Positions 45,391 through 54,154 are shown, counted from the stretch's first letter. The stretch is 64,000 nt of DNA from an uncultured Caulobacterales bacterium (GCA_903862425.1 CAIOYC010000039.1:1-64000), one strand, 5' to 3'. Notes: generated by a model from the sequence alone, not told the origin. Program-made: numbers and translations.

Positions 45391-46437
45391 ATGAACGCTC
45401 CCGTTCCGAATACCAAAGCCGAGCTGCTCGCCAATGTGGTCGAGCACGTCGATATCACCAGCTATGACGCGCGCCCGGTGATCGACGCTATGCGCAAGAT
45501 GAGCTTCACTTCGCGCGACACCGCCCGCGCCGCCGACATCCTCAACATGGCCATCGAGGACAAGGACTGCTCGCCGTGGCTGATCCTGGCCGGTTCGACC
45601 TCTGCCGGCGGGTGCATGCATGTGTACCGCGACATGGTGAAGTACGGCATGATCGATGCGGTGGTCGCCACCGGCGCCTCCATCGTCGATATGGATTTCT
45701 TCGAAGCCCTCGGCTTCAAGCACTATCAGGCCGCCGGCCCGGTGGACGACAACGTACTGCGCGCCAACTATATTGATCGCATCTACGACACCTATATCGA
45801 CGAGGAAGAGCTCCAGAACTGCGACCACACCATCCTGGAGATCGCCAATCGCCTGGAGCCGCGCGGCTATTCCAGCCGCGAATTCATCTGGGAGATGGGC
45901 AAGTGGCTGTCCGAGGGCAACGCCAAGAAGCCGGGCTCCCTGATCCAGACCGCCTATGAAGAGGGCGTGCCGATCTTCTGCCCCGCCTTCGTGGACAGCT
46001 CCGCCGGATTCGGCTTGGTGAAGCACCAGAAGGAGCGGGCCAGGGACAAGAAGCCCTACATGATGATCGACGCGGTGGCGGACTTCCGCGAACTGACCGA
46101 CATCAAGATCGCGGCGGGCACCACGGGCCTGTTCATGGTCGGCGGCGGCGTGCCGAAGAACTTCGCCCAGGACACGGTGGTCTGCGCTGAAATCCTTGGC
46201 GAGGAGGCCGAGATGCACAAGTACGCCGTGCAGATCACCGTCGCCGACGTGCGCGACGGCGCCTGCTCCTCGTCTACCCTCAAGGAGGCCGCCTCCTGGG
46301 GCAAGGTGGAGACCACCCACGAGCAGATGGTGTTCGCCGAAGCCACCACCGTGGTGCCGCTCATCGCCTCGGACGCCTATCACCGCGGCGCCTGGAAGAA
46401 CCGCGAGAAGCGTCGCTGGCAAAAGCTATTCGCCTGA
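45391..46437 (+). CDS. Deoxyhypusine synthase-like protein (probable polyamine enzyme)
   Basis: 348 residues of the deoxyhypusine synthase superfamily: LAGSTSAGGCMHVYRDMVKY, DAVVATGASIVDMDFFEALG and the C-terminal KEAASWGKVETTHEQMVFAE, with Lys305 in SWGKV equivalent to the catalytic Lys of the eukaryotic enzyme. Bacteria lack eIF5A, so this enzyme cannot have the classical target. Transfer of an aminobutyl group from spermidine to another acceptor, such as putrescine to give homospermidine, fits the neighbouring ornithine decarboxylase. That substrate is inference. Confidence 0.85.
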   Translation: MNAPVPNTKAELLANVVEHVDITSYDARPVIDAMRKMSFTSRDTARAADILNMAIEDKDCSPWLILAGSTSAGGCMHVYRDMVKYGMIDAVVATGASIVDMDFFEALGFKHYQAAGPVDDNVLRANYIDRIYDTYIDEEELQNCDHTILEIANRLEPRGYSSREFIWEMGKWLSEGNAKKPGSLIQTAYEEGVPIFCPAFVDSSAGFGLVKHQKERARDKKPYMMIDAVADFRELTDIKIAAGTTGLFMVGGGVPKNFAQDTVVCAEILGEEAEMHKYAVQITVADVRDGACSSSTLKEAASWGKVETTHEQMVFAEATTVVPLIASDAYHRGAWKNREKRRWQKLFA

Positions 46438-46518
46438 TCTACGGGCGATAAATCGATTGCGGGGCGCGCGGCCAAAGCTTAGGTTTCGTGCCCTTTTTCG
46501 TCCGCCGTCGGATGGATC

Positions 46519-47361
46519 ATGCGCTGTTTCGCACCCTGCCTGCTGTTCGTTCCCGCCCTAGGCCTGACCATCGCCTCGGCTGAGGCCAGACCGCACCACC
46601 ACAATGCGCTGCACCGTCAACCGGCCGCGGCGCGCCCGGTGGTGTGGACCGACTTCGAGCACCATCCCGGCGGCTATCTCAGCGCCGCCGACCGGCCCGA
46701 CGCCAAGACATTCCTGCCCCCGCCTCCCGCTCCGGACAGTCCGCGCGGCCAGGCGGACCGGACCACCTATCTGGCCATGAAGGCGATGGTGGGCACGCCG
46801 CGCTGGCGCGAGGCCCAGGCGGATGCGCGGATAGAACTGCCCGACGCCGTCGATGCCTTCACCTGCGCCGCCGGAGTGCGGATCACGCCGAAGACGACTC
46901 CGGTCGCCTCGCTCCTGCTGGCGCGGGTGATGAGCGACGTCAGCAGCGCCGACGATCACGCCAAGGACGACTATGCCCGCAAACGACCCTTCCTGGCCGA
47001 CGATGGCGAGACCTGCGTCGAGAAGGCGGATTGGCTGGTGAAGCAAGGCTCATACCCCTCCGGTCACGCGGGCGCCGGTTGGGCCTGGGCGCTGGTTCTG
47101 TCCGAGCTGGAGCCGGATCGCACCGAGGCCCTGATGCGGCGCGGGATAAGCTACGGCGAGAGCCGGGTGGTCTGCCGCGTCCACTTCGCTTCGGACGTGG
47201 AGGCCGGCCAGCTGGTGGCCGCGACGGTGGTGGCGCGGCTACACGCTAATTCGACCTTCCTCACCGATATGAAGCGCGCCAAGGCTGAGCTGACCCATGC
47301 GCGCAAGACTACCGCTCCGGCCGGCTGCCCTGCCGAGAAGGCGGTCGACGGCGAACGCTAG
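46519..47361 (+). CDS. Class A non-specific acid phosphatase (PAP2 fold)
   Basis: 280 residues with a signal peptide (cleavage near ASAEARP) and a PhoN-type PAP2 domain. Motifs are KDDYARKRPF (KX6RP type), GSYPSGHAGAGWAWAL, and ESRVVCRVHFASDVEAGQLV with the catalytic His. The enzyme would release phosphate from organic esters in the periplasm. Convergent with ppk2. Confidence 0.9.
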   Translation: MRCFAPCLLFVPALGLTIASAEARPHHHNALHRQPAAARPVVWTDFEHHPGGYLSAADRPDAKTFLPPPPAPDSPRGQADRTTYLAMKAMVGTPRWREAQADARIELPDAVDAFTCAAGVRITPKTTPVASLLLARVMSDVSSADDHAKDDYARKRPFLADDGETCVEKADWLVKQGSYPSGHAGAGWAWALVLSELEPDRTEALMRRGISYGESRVVCRVHFASDVEAGQLVAATVVARLHANSTFLTDMKRAKAELTHARKTTAPAGCPAEKAVDGER

Positions 47362-47380
47362 ACTGGGACCGCCGTCATAC

Positions 47381-48130
47381 CTACCTCGCCAGCCGTCCGT
47401 CGGTGAGCGCCTCTTCATCGAACCGGAACAGGATGTCTGGCCGGGGCGGGGCGGCGGCGTCCTCGTCCACCAGATGACGCACAAGGTGGCGCATCAGATT
47501 GATGCGGGCCTGCTTCTTGTGGTCGGTGGAGATGCACCACCAGGGCGCATCATCGGTATGGGTGCGCATCAGCATCGCGTCGCGCGCCTTGGAATAGGCC
47601 TTCCACTTGGTCTGGGCCACCGCGTCCATGTCGGAGACCTTGAGCGCTTTCAGAGGATCACTCTCCCGCGCCTCCAGCCGCTTGGCCTGTTCCCCCTTGG
47701 AGATGTCGAGCCAATATTTGAGCAGCACCGCGCCGCTCTCCACCTGCATGCGTTCGAAGGTCGGAGCGTCGTGCAGGAATTCGGCCTGCTGCTTCTCTGT
47801 GGAGAAGCCCATCACCACCTCGACCCCGGCGCGGTTGTACCAGGACCGGTTGAAGATGGTCACCTCGCCGGCGCTCGGCAGATAGGCCACATAGCGCTGG
47901 AAGTACCATTCGCCCCGTTCGCGATCGGAGGGCTTGGGCAAGGCGACGGCGCGGGTGGCGCGAACCGACAGATGCTCGACGATGCGCTTGATCGCCCCGT
48001 CCTTGCCGGCGGTATCGCGTCCCTCCAGCACGACGATGACGCGCTGGCCGGACTTCATGGCCTTCGCCTGCCATTGGACCAGGGCCAGCTGCAGGGCTTC
48101 GAGTTCGGTCTTGTAGGCGTGCTTGTCCAT
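47381..48130 (-). CDS. ppk2: Polyphosphate kinase 2
   Basis: 249 residues of the PPK2 class I type, which uses polyphosphate to make GTP/ATP from the diphosphate or the reverse. Walker A is VLEGRDTAGKDGAIKR and Walker B/lid elements are NRSWYNRAGVEVVMGF and QRYVAYLPSAGE. The C-terminal TKWKAYSKARDAMLMRTHTD, APWWCISTDHKKQARINLMR completes the family pattern. It lies between an acid phosphatase and rsmE on the opposite strand. Confidence 0.93.
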   Translation of the reverse strand: MDKHAYKTELEALQLALVQWQAKAMKSGQRVIVVLEGRDTAGKDGAIKRIVEHLSVRATRAVALPKPSDRERGEWYFQRYVAYLPSAGEVTIFNRSWYNRAGVEVVMGFSTEKQQAEFLHDAPTFERMQVESGAVLLKYWLDISKGEQAKRLEARESDPLKALKVSDMDAVAQTKWKAYSKARDAMLMRTHTDDAPWWCISTDHKKQARINLMRHLVRHLVDEDAAAPPRPDILFRFDEEALTDGRLAR

Positions 48131-48168
48131 GGCTCCACTGTAGGGCGGGGTTGGGTTATGGGGGAAGC

Positions 48169-48930
48169 ATGATCCGCCTTTGTGTCTCCCATCCCCTGTC
48201 GCAAGGGGCCAGTCTCACCCCCGCGCCGGACCAGGCGCGCTACCTGATCTCGGTCATGCGTCTGCAGGTCGGGGCGGAGCTGCTGCTGTTCAACGGTCGG
48301 GACGGGGAGTGGCGCGCGCGGGTCGAGGCGGTCGGCAAACGCGACTGCGTGCTGCGGGTCGAAGCGCTCGCCCGCCCCCAGGCCGATCCGCCTGATCTTG
48401 AGCTGGTGGTGGCGCTGGTGAAGCGCGGGCCGCTGGAGACCATTATCGAGAAGGCGACGGAGCTGGGGGTGCGCCGCATCCGCCTAATCACCACCCGCCG
48501 CACCAATGCCGACCATACCCGGATCGAACGTCTCGAAGCCATCGCCACCGAGGCGGCGGAGCAGACCGGTCGGCTGGACGTACCCGACATCGTCCCGCCG
48601 GAAAGGTTGGACGCTCTGCTGGGCGGTTGGGACGCGGGCCGCAGCCTGATGTTCTGCGACGAGGCCGGGGATGATCCCGACGCCGAATGGGGCGGCTCGG
48701 CGGGTCGAGCGCGACCGGCGCTAAGGGCGCTTGGCGAGGCGGCCGAAGGTCCCTGGGCGGTGCTGATCGGTCCCGAAGGCGGGTTCGCGCCCGAGGAGCG
48801 AGCGTCTCTGCGCACCTTGCCCTACGTCTTGCCCATCACGCTCGGCCCACGCATTCTGCGCGCCGATACCGCCGCCATCGCCGCCCTCACCCTGTGGCAG
48901 GCGGCGATGGGCGACTGGCGTCCGAGCTAG
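48169..48930 (+). CDS. rsmE: 16S rRNA (uracil-1498-N3)-methyltransferase
   Basis: 253 residues of the SPOUT family RsmE: N-terminal PUA-like part (QARYLISVMRLQVGAELLLF, NGRDGEWRARVEAVGKRDCV) and the trefoil-knot methyltransferase (ELVVALVKRGPLETIIEKAT, ELGVRRIRLITTRRT, AVLIGPEGGFAPEE, LGPRILRADTAAIAAL). It methylates U1498 in the decoding centre. ATG 48169 starts at the conserved MIRLCV. Confidence 0.94.
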   Translation: MIRLCVSHPLSQGASLTPAPDQARYLISVMRLQVGAELLLFNGRDGEWRARVEAVGKRDCVLRVEALARPQADPPDLELVVALVKRGPLETIIEKATELGVRRIRLITTRRTNADHTRIERLEAIATEAAEQTGRLDVPDIVPPERLDALLGGWDAGRSLMFCDEAGDDPDAEWGGSAGRARPALRALGEAAEGPWAVLIGPEGGFAPEERASLRTLPYVLPITLGPRILRADTAAIAALTLWQAAMGDWRPS

Positions 48931-49187
48931 ACCTTGATGTCGAGCAGCGAGCCGGGGCGCAGGTAACGGCTCGGTTCGGAGGTCGGCGCGGCGGTGGCCG
49001 AGGGCGTGACCACGCGGCTGATGCTTTGGGTCATCGGCTGGGCCTCCACCGGCCGTGCGGCCGCGGTCGGCGCGGCGTTGTTGAGCGCGGCCTGGAAAAA
49101 GGCGCGCTGGGCCGCGCGCACGGCTTCGGTGCGTTGAGCGGGCTGGGCGGCGGGCAGTTGGCCGCCGGAAACGCGAAGATCGGCCAT
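48927..49187 (-). CDS. Small conserved hypothetical protein with CtrA box upstream
   Basis: 86 residues, low complexity and probably unstructured (Ala/Pro/Gln/Arg), ending in a distinctive SRYLRPGSLLDIKV. No signal peptide. The stop overlaps the convergent rsmE stop. Its interest comes from a perfect CtrA box 46 bases before the start, which suggests cell-cycle control. A link to flagellar or polar functions would be inference from CtrA targets in general. Confidence 0.65.
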   Translation of the reverse strand: MADLRVSGGQLPAAQPAQRTEAVRAAQRAFFQAALNNAAPTAAARPVEAQPMTQSISRVVTPSATAAPTSEPSRYLRPGSLLDIKV

Positions 49188-49232
49188 GACAATCCGAACC
49201 GGGAGAACACCCGAGGGTTCGGGCGAACATGG

Positions 49233-49247
49233 TTAACAGAGGGTTAA
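49233..49247 (-). promoter_or_regulatory. CtrA binding site (TTAA-N7-TTAA)
   Basis: TTAACAGAGGGTTAA is an exact full CtrA box. It lies 46 bases upstream of the 86-residue gene and just after the ccmG stop codon, so it most likely controls the small gene. Confidence 0.65.
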
Positions 49248-49258
49248 CCGTCCAGGCT

Positions 49259-49777
49259 TCAGCGCGTTCCCGCAAGCTTCAGCATGGCGTCCACGTCCTT
49301 GGGCTCGAGCGCTCCGGAGTGCTTGGAGAGGATGCGGCCATCGGCGGAGACGAGGTAGGTCTCGGGCACGCCGGAGACGCCGAGATCGAGCCCCGCCGCC
49401 CCATCGCGATCGGTCAACACCAGGGCGAACGGGTCGCCATGCTGGCTCAGAAACGCCTGGGTTCGACCGGGTTCGTCCTTGTAGGCGACGCCTATGACCC
49501 TCGCCCCCTCATCCTTCAAGGCCATCAGGGCCGGGGCTTCCTCGATGCACGGCGCACACCAGGAGGCGAAGACGTTGATGATGGTCGGCCCCTTCACCGT
49601 GTCGCGCAGGTCGATGGGCGCGCCGCCGGCGAGGGTCGGCAGGGTGTGGCTCGGCAGCGGCTTGCCCACCAGGGCGGCCGGGGTCACATGCGGGTCGTGA
49701 TGCAGGCCGAAGGTGGCGAACAGCACCGCCAGCAAGGCCAGCACGATCAGCGGCAGGGCGGCGACCCAGCGCTTCAA
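49259..49777 (-). CDS. ccmG: Thiol:disulfide interchange protein CcmG/DsbE
   Basis: 172 residues with an N-terminal signal anchor (WVAALPLIVLALLAVLFATF) and a thioredoxin fold with INVFASWCAPCIEEAPALMA. It keeps the apocytochrome c CxxCH cysteines reduced for heme attachment in the periplasm. Start TTG 49777 overlaps the ccmD stop (TTGA). It is the last gene of the ccmC-ccmD-ccmG group. Confidence 0.92.
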   Translation of the reverse strand: MKRWVAALPLIVLALLAVLFATFGLHHDPHVTPAALVGKPLPSHTLPTLAGGAPIDLRDTVKGPTIINVFASWCAPCIEEAPALMALKDEGARVIGVAYKDEPGRTQAFLSQHGDPFALVLTDRDGAAGLDLGVSGVPETYLVSADGRILSKHSGALEPKDVDAMLKLAGTR

Positions 49778-49926
49778 GGCTCGCGCTCCTTGTCGCCCTC
49801 CGCCCGACGCCGTGCAGCGCGCGCGGCCAGAAGGGTCTGGATCACGAGTCCGATCAGCACCACCACGCTGATCCCGTAAGCGGGGACGATATAGGCGCCG
49901 TACTTGCCGACGTGCAGTGGATCCAT
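49774..49926 (-). CDS. ccmD: Heme exporter protein CcmD
   Basis: A 50-residue membrane protein: short N-terminus (MDPLHVGKYGAYIVPAYGIS), one transmembrane helix (VVVLIGLVIQTLL) and a basic tail (AARAARRRAEGDKEREP). This is the standard CcmD layout; it helps release holo-CcmE from CcmABC. It starts four bases after ccmC and overlaps ccmG. Confidence 0.9.
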   Translation of the reverse strand: MDPLHVGKYGAYIVPAYGISVVVLIGLVIQTLLAARAARRRAEGDKEREP

Positions 49927-49930
49927 GGTC

Positions 49931-50665
49931 CTACCTCGCCGCCCTGAGCGCCTGGGCCGCAGCCTTGCGGCGCCACACTTCGGTCCGCGTCCGCACCAGC
50001 CAAAGGGCCGCGAACAGGCTGAAATAGCCGAGGAACATCAGGCCGAGCGGCAGCAGATAAACTGCCGAAGCCTTGGAACCCCCGGCGGCGAAGATGGTCT
50101 CGCCCTGGTGCAGGCTGTTCCACCACACCACCGAGAAGTGGATGATGGGCAGGTTGACCACGCCCACCAGCGCCAGGATGGCGGCGGCGCGGGCCGCCTT
50201 CTGCTCGTCGTCCAGCGCGGCATAGAGGGCCATGTAGCCGAGATAGAGCAGCAGCAGCACGAGTTCGGAGGTCAGCCGCGCGTCCCATACCCACCAGGTT
50301 CCCCACATGGGTCGCCCCCACAGAGAGCCGGTGACCAGGGCCAGGGCGGTGAAGGCGGCGCCCAGCGGGGCGGCGGCCTTGGCGGCGGCGTCGGCCAGGG
50401 CGTGACGGAAGACGAGGCCGAAGAAGCTGGTGCCCGCCAGACAGGCATAGGCGGTCATGCTCATGATCGCCGCCGGCACGTGGATGAACATGATCCGCAC
50501 CGTCGCGCCCTGCTGGTAGTCGTCCGGCGCGGAAAAACCGGTCCAGAGTCCCGCCAGGATCGACACCGCCGCGACCACGCCGAACGCCGGCGCCAGCCAG
50601 CGGGAGACACCCATGAACCGGGCGGGGTTCGACAGGCCGGCGGTGAGGGTGGCGACGAAGCTCAT
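49931..50665 (-). CDS. ccmC: Heme exporter/handling protein CcmC
   Basis: A 244-residue, six-helix membrane protein with the Trp-rich heme-handling motif GTWWVWDARLTSELVLLLLY and the flanking periplasmic His residues (MFIHVPAAIMSM and PIIHFSVVWWNSLHQG). It presents heme to CcmE in system I cytochrome c maturation. ccmA and ccmB, often upstream, are not here; an FKBP gene takes that place. Confidence 0.93.
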   Translation of the reverse strand: MSFVATLTAGLSNPARFMGVSRWLAPAFGVVAAVSILAGLWTGFSAPDDYQQGATVRIMFIHVPAAIMSMTAYACLAGTSFFGLVFRHALADAAAKAAAPLGAAFTALALVTGSLWGRPMWGTWWVWDARLTSELVLLLLYLGYMALYAALDDEQKAARAAAILALVGVVNLPIIHFSVVWWNSLHQGETIFAAGGSKASAVYLLPLGLMFLGYFSLFAALWLVRTRTEVWRRKAAAQALRAAR

Positions 50666-50681
50666 GGTGGCAGGCTCTGGG

Positions 50682-51215
50682 TCAGTCGGCGGACAACATG
50701 CCGAGCAGTTGGACGCGGAACACCATGACGCTGTTGGCCGGGATCGGACCGCGCCCTTCGGGGCCGTAGCCAAGCGCCGGCGGCACGTAGAGGGTCCACT
50801 CATCGCCCACATGCATCATCGGCAGGGCCTCCATCCAGGCTGGGACGAAACCGCCGAGCGGCGCCAGCATCGGCTTGCCGCGCGCGAAGGAGCTGTCGAA
50901 CACCGTGCCGTCCAGCAGCTTGCCCTCGTAGTGCACCTTGATGGCGTCGCCGAGCTTAGGCGACGGGCCCTTGGGATCGCCCGCGTGGACGACCTTGTAT
51001 TGCAGGCCGGAGGCGGTGGTGATGACGCCCGGCGCCTTGGCGTTCTGGGCCAGGAAGGCGGCGGCCGCTTCAGCGCCTGGATTTTCCGGGACGGCGACGG
51101 GCCGCGGATCGGTAACGCCTACCTTGCTCTGGGTTGCGGTCTTGATCTTGGCCGGCGCCGCCAGGGCGGGAGAGACGAGCAGCGCGGCGGCAATGGAAAG
51201 GGCAAGGGCCTTCAT
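50682..51215 (-). CDS. Periplasmic FKBP-type peptidyl-prolyl isomerase
   Basis: 177 residues: signal peptide (cleavage near PALAAPAK), a helical linker with AAAAFLAQNAKAPGVITTAS, then an FKBP domain (SGLQYKVVHAGDPKGPSPKL, VHYEGKLLDGTVFDSSFARG, PAWMEALPMMHVGDEWTLYV, PPALGYGPEGRGPIPANSVM). It is like Mip/FkpA C-terminal halves but without the long dimerisation helix. It is 16 bases upstream of ccmC and may be co-transcribed, suggesting a role in folding periplasmic cytochromes (inference). Confidence 0.9.
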   Translation of the reverse strand: MKALALSIAAALLVSPALAAPAKIKTATQSKVGVTDPRPVAVPENPGAEAAAAFLAQNAKAPGVITTASGLQYKVVHAGDPKGPSPKLGDAIKVHYEGKLLDGTVFDSSFARGKPMLAPLGGFVPAWMEALPMMHVGDEWTLYVPPALGYGPEGRGPIPANSVMVFRVQLLGMLSAD

Positions 51216-51385
51216 GGACGTCCTTATGAACAGGTCGCACCGTCTATCCCGCTTTACCGGGCAGGAGGCCAGCGCGTCATCCCGCCCTTGTCGCCGCTCG
51301 CCGCCCGTGTGTCGAGAGCGGCCAATGAACCGCCACGCTTGGCGATCATTGAAGTCCCGCGGGTATGACCGCCATGGAGAACCCT

Positions 51386-51763
51386 ATGAAGCGCGTGCTG
51401 TTCGTCGGGCAGAAGCCGGACACCGTGGATTTTTCTGATCCAGCCCTGCCGCCCGGCTTCGATGCTGCGAAGATCCAGGCCGGGATCGACCTCGCCGCCA
51501 AGCTGATAGCCGAGCGGGGCTGGCAGGGCGACCTTTGCATGATCACGCCGGACGATGCGGGCCTCGCCGCGCTGGAGGCTCAGCTCGGCGCGGCCACCTA
51601 CGACTGCGTGGTGATCGGCGGGGGCCTGCGCATACCGGCCAAGAGCCTTGGCCTGTTCGAGCGGGTGATAAACGCGGTGCACAAGGGCGCGCCTGGCGCC
51701 GCCATCGCCTTCAACACCCAGCCGCCGGATACGGCAGAAGCGGCGGCCCGCTGGATCGGGTGA
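51386..51763 (+). CDS. Hypothetical small Rossmann-like protein
   Basis: 125 residues with alternating strands and helices: KRVLFVGQKPDTVDFSDPAL, DLAAKLIAERGWQGDLCMIT, YDCVVIGGGLRIPAKSLGLF, and ERVINAVHKGAPGAAIAFNT. It may bind a nucleotide but has no catalytic motif. Homologues are common hypothetical proteins in proteobacteria. ATG 51386 has GGAG at good spacing; ATG 51374 and 51365 are alternatives. Confidence 0.72.
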   Translation: MKRVLFVGQKPDTVDFSDPALPPGFDAAKIQAGIDLAAKLIAERGWQGDLCMITPDDAGLAALEAQLGAATYDCVVIGGGLRIPAKSLGLFERVINAVHKGAPGAAIAFNTQPPDTAEAAARWIG

Positions 51764-51771
51764 TCGAGCGG

Positions 51772-52374
51772 TCAGGGACGCCCTATAAGATCTTGCGGTC
51801 GATCCACGTCGAACAGCACGCCGTCGTCGGGCGCGGGGATGCGGATGAGGGCGTCCCCAAGTCGCTCCAGCACCGCGCGGGCGCCGCGATCGCCGGTGAG
51901 GGCGATAAGGTCCGGGAAGAGGGCGGCGGAGAACAGCACAGGATGGCCGAGCTTTTCCTTCCACACCGGCGCGGCGGCCGGCGCGCCCGCACGCACTGCT
52001 TCGGCGAGCGGCGCCAGCACGGCGCGGGGAATGCGCGGCATGTCGCCCAGAAAGACGAAGGCGCCAGCCGCATCGGCGGGCAAGGATCCGATGCCGGTGC
52101 GCAGGGTCGCGGCCATGCCCTTCGCCCAGTTCGCTACCTCAACCACGCGAACGCCAGGATCTTCGATCAACCGCTCGCCGGGCTTGCCGAGCAGGATCAC
52201 CCCCGCCACCGGAGCGGACTTGGCCATCGCCACGGTCGCCTGCACCAGCGTCCCGTCGCCCCACGGCGCGCTCAGCTTATCGCCGCCGAAGCGCGATCCG
52301 GCGCCGGCCGCGAGCACCAGGGCCCAGAAATCTGTTCCTGCCAGACCCTCGTCTATGGCCGGGATCGTTTCCAT
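51772..52374 (-). CDS. Molybdenum cofactor nucleotidyltransferase (MocA/MobA-like)
   Basis: 200 residues with the GT-A nucleotidyltransferase start ALVLAAGAGSRFGGDKLSAP, then GAFVFLGDMPRIPRAV with the metal-binding Asp and HPVLFSAALFPDLIALTGDR. The family includes MocA (molybdopterin cytidylyltransferase) and MobA; the HPVLF and GDRGAR patterns favour MocA. It sits divergent to moaA with 28 bases between starts, consistent with a cofactor role, probably for xanthine-oxidase-type enzymes. Confidence 0.82.
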   Translation of the reverse strand: METIPAIDEGLAGTDFWALVLAAGAGSRFGGDKLSAPWGDGTLVQATVAMAKSAPVAGVILLGKPGERLIEDPGVRVVEVANWAKGMAATLRTGIGSLPADAAGAFVFLGDMPRIPRAVLAPLAEAVRAGAPAAAPVWKEKLGHPVLFSAALFPDLIALTGDRGARAVLERLGDALIRIPAPDDGVLFDVDRPQDLIGRP

Positions 52375-52402
52375 GTAAGATGTCGTTCCGTACTGGATAT
52401 CG

Positions 52403-53446
52403 ATGAGCCCATACGACGTCTCATGGCCGCACGACAGGCCCGAGCCCCCGCGCGAGGGGCTGACCGACGGCTTTGGCCGGCGGATCGCTTATCTGCGCGT
52501 CTCTGTGACCGACCGCTGCGACCTGCGCTGCGTCTATTGCATGCCCGAGCGGATGCGGTTCCTGCCCCGCGCCGAGGTGCTGTCCATCGACGAGCTCGAC
52601 CGGCTGTGCGGTGTCTTCATCGGTCTGGGCACGCGCAAGCTGCGCCTAACCGGCGGCGAGCCCCTGGTGCGCAAGGGGTTCATGGACTTGGTGGAGCGGC
52701 TTTCGTGCCACCTGAAGTCCGGCGCACTGGACGAACTGACCCTGACCACCAACGGCACGCATCTGGCCGAGCATGCCGCCGACCTCGCACAGCTGGGCGT
52801 CAAGCGGGTGAACGTTTCCCTCGACACCCTAGACCCAGGCACCTTTCACCGCCTGACCCGCACCGGCGACATCGGTCCGGTGCTGGAGGGCCTGGAAGCC
52901 GCCCGGGCCGCCGGGCTGAAGGTGAAGCTCAACACCGTCGCCCTGGCCCGCGACAACCGCGCCGAGATCCCCGACCTGATGAAGTTCGCCCACGCGCGCG
53001 GCTTCGACTTCGTGCTGATCGAGACCATGCCCATGGGTGAGATCGATGAGGACCGCACCGACCAGTTCTTATCCCTGCGCGAGGTGCGCGCCGATCTCGC
53101 CGCCGCCTGGACCCTGACTCCGCTGTCCGACAGCACCCTCGGTCCCGCCCGTTATTCGTGGGTGGAGGAGACGGGCGGTCGGATCGGCTTCATCACCCCC
53201 CTCAGCCACACCTTCTGTGACACCTGCAACCGGGTGCGGCTGACCTGTACCGGCACCCTGCACACCTGCCTCGGGCGCGACGACGCCACGGACCTGCGCT
53301 CGATCCTGCGCAGCACGGACGACGAGGCGCCGCTGCGCGAGGCCATCCGCGCCGCCATCGCGATGAAGCCGCTGGCGCACGATTTCCAGATCGGCGCGGG
53401 CCAGGCGCCGGCGGTGGCGCGCCACATGTCCACCACGGGCGGCTGA
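52403..53446 (+). CDS. moaA: GTP 3',8-cyclase
   Basis: 347 residues, a radical SAM enzyme starting molybdenum cofactor synthesis from GTP. The N-terminal cluster motif is [14 protein letters not shown]. The C-terminal second cluster is in [20 protein letters not shown], and the chain ends in the essential Gly-Gly (TTGG). The GTP-binding Arg residues are in [11 protein letters not shown] and nearby. First gene of the moaA-D-E-B cluster; ATG 52403. Confidence 0.96.
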   Translation: MSPYDVSWPHDRPEPPREGLTDGFGRRIAYLRVSVTDRCDLRCVYCMPERMRFLPRAEVLSIDELDRLCGVFIGLGTRKLRLTGGEPLVRKGFMDLVERLSCHLKSGALDELTLTTNGTHLAEHAADLAQLGVKRVNVSLDTLDPGTFHRLTRTGDIGPVLEGLEAARAAGLKVKLNTVALARDNRAEIPDLMKFAHARGFDFVLIETMPMGEIDEDRTDQFLSLREVRADLAAAWTLTPLSDSTLGPARYSWVEETGGRIGFITPLSHTFCDTCNRVRLTCTGTLHTCLGRDDATDLRSILRSTDDEAPLREAIRAAIAMKPLAHDFQIGAGQAPAVARHMSTTGG

Positions 53447-53448
53447 GC

Positions 53449-53700
53449 GTGGCGGGGGTAAAGGTGCTGCTGTTCGGGCCGCTTCGCGACGTGGCGGGTT
53501 GGCGGGAGCGCTGGGTCGAACCGGCGCCGGCCTCGCTGTCGGCGCTGCGCGCCACCCTGGCCCGGGAGGACGCCGCCCTCGGCCTCGCCCTGAACGGTAA
53601 GGGCGTGAAAGCGGCCATAGACAAGGCCATCGCCGCCGGCGATCCCCGGCTTTTGCCCGGCGCCGAAGTCGCCTTTCTGCCGCCCATGAGCGGGGGCTAG
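53449..53700 (+). CDS. moaD: Molybdopterin synthase sulfur carrier subunit
   Basis: 83 residues of ubiquitin-like fold ending in the diagnostic Gly-Gly (FLPPMSGG) that is activated to a thiocarboxylate and donates sulfur to cPMP. VKVLLFGPLRDVAGWRERWV at the start fits MoaD. GTG 53449 follows the moaA stop by two bases, and moaE starts one base after its stop. Confidence 0.92.
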   Translation: MAGVKVLLFGPLRDVAGWRERWVEPAPASLSALRATLAREDAALGLALNGKGVKAAIDKAIAAGDPRLLPGAEVAFLPPMSGG

Positions 53701-53701
53701 C

Positions 53702-54154
53702 TTGGTTCGTCTATCGCCTGACCCGATCGACCCAGCCGCCCTGCACGCCGAATTCATTCGTGGACGGAGCGATACCGGCGCGGTGGTCACCTTCACGGGT
53801 CTGGTGCGGCGCGATGGCGACGTAGAGGCGCTGGAGCTGGAGGCCTATGAGGGCTTCACCGAGTCGGCCATCGACGACATTCTGGCCGAAGCGATGACGC
53901 GCCATGGCCTGGACGACGCCCTGGTCGTGCATCGGATCGGGCGGGTGGAGCCCGGCGAGCCGGTGGTGTTCGTGGCCGCCGCCGCCCGCCATCGCCGGGC
54001 CGCCTTCGAGGCCGTTGACCAACTGATGGACTATCTAAAATCACGCGCCCCGTTCTGGAAGAAGTCGCATCAGGCGGACGGCGCACGTTGGATCGAACCC
54101 ACTGACGCCGACCGCGCCGACGCTAACCGCTGGGACCTGACGGAGACCCCATGA
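53702..54154 (+). CDS. moaE: Molybdopterin synthase catalytic subunit
   Basis: 150 residues. MoaE features are GAVVTFTGLVRRDGDVEALE, LELEAYEGFTESAIDDILAE, HRIGRVEPGEPVVFVAAAAR and KSRAPFWKKSHQADGARWIE with the catalytic Lys pair. With MoaD it converts cPMP to molybdopterin. The start is TTG 53702. Its stop overlaps moaB by ATGA. Confidence 0.94.
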   Translation: MVRLSPDPIDPAALHAEFIRGRSDTGAVVTFTGLVRRDGDVEALELEAYEGFTESAIDDILAEAMTRHGLDDALVVHRIGRVEPGEPVVFVAAAARHRRAAFEAVDQLMDYLKSRAPFWKKSHQADGARWIEPTDADRADANRWDLTETP

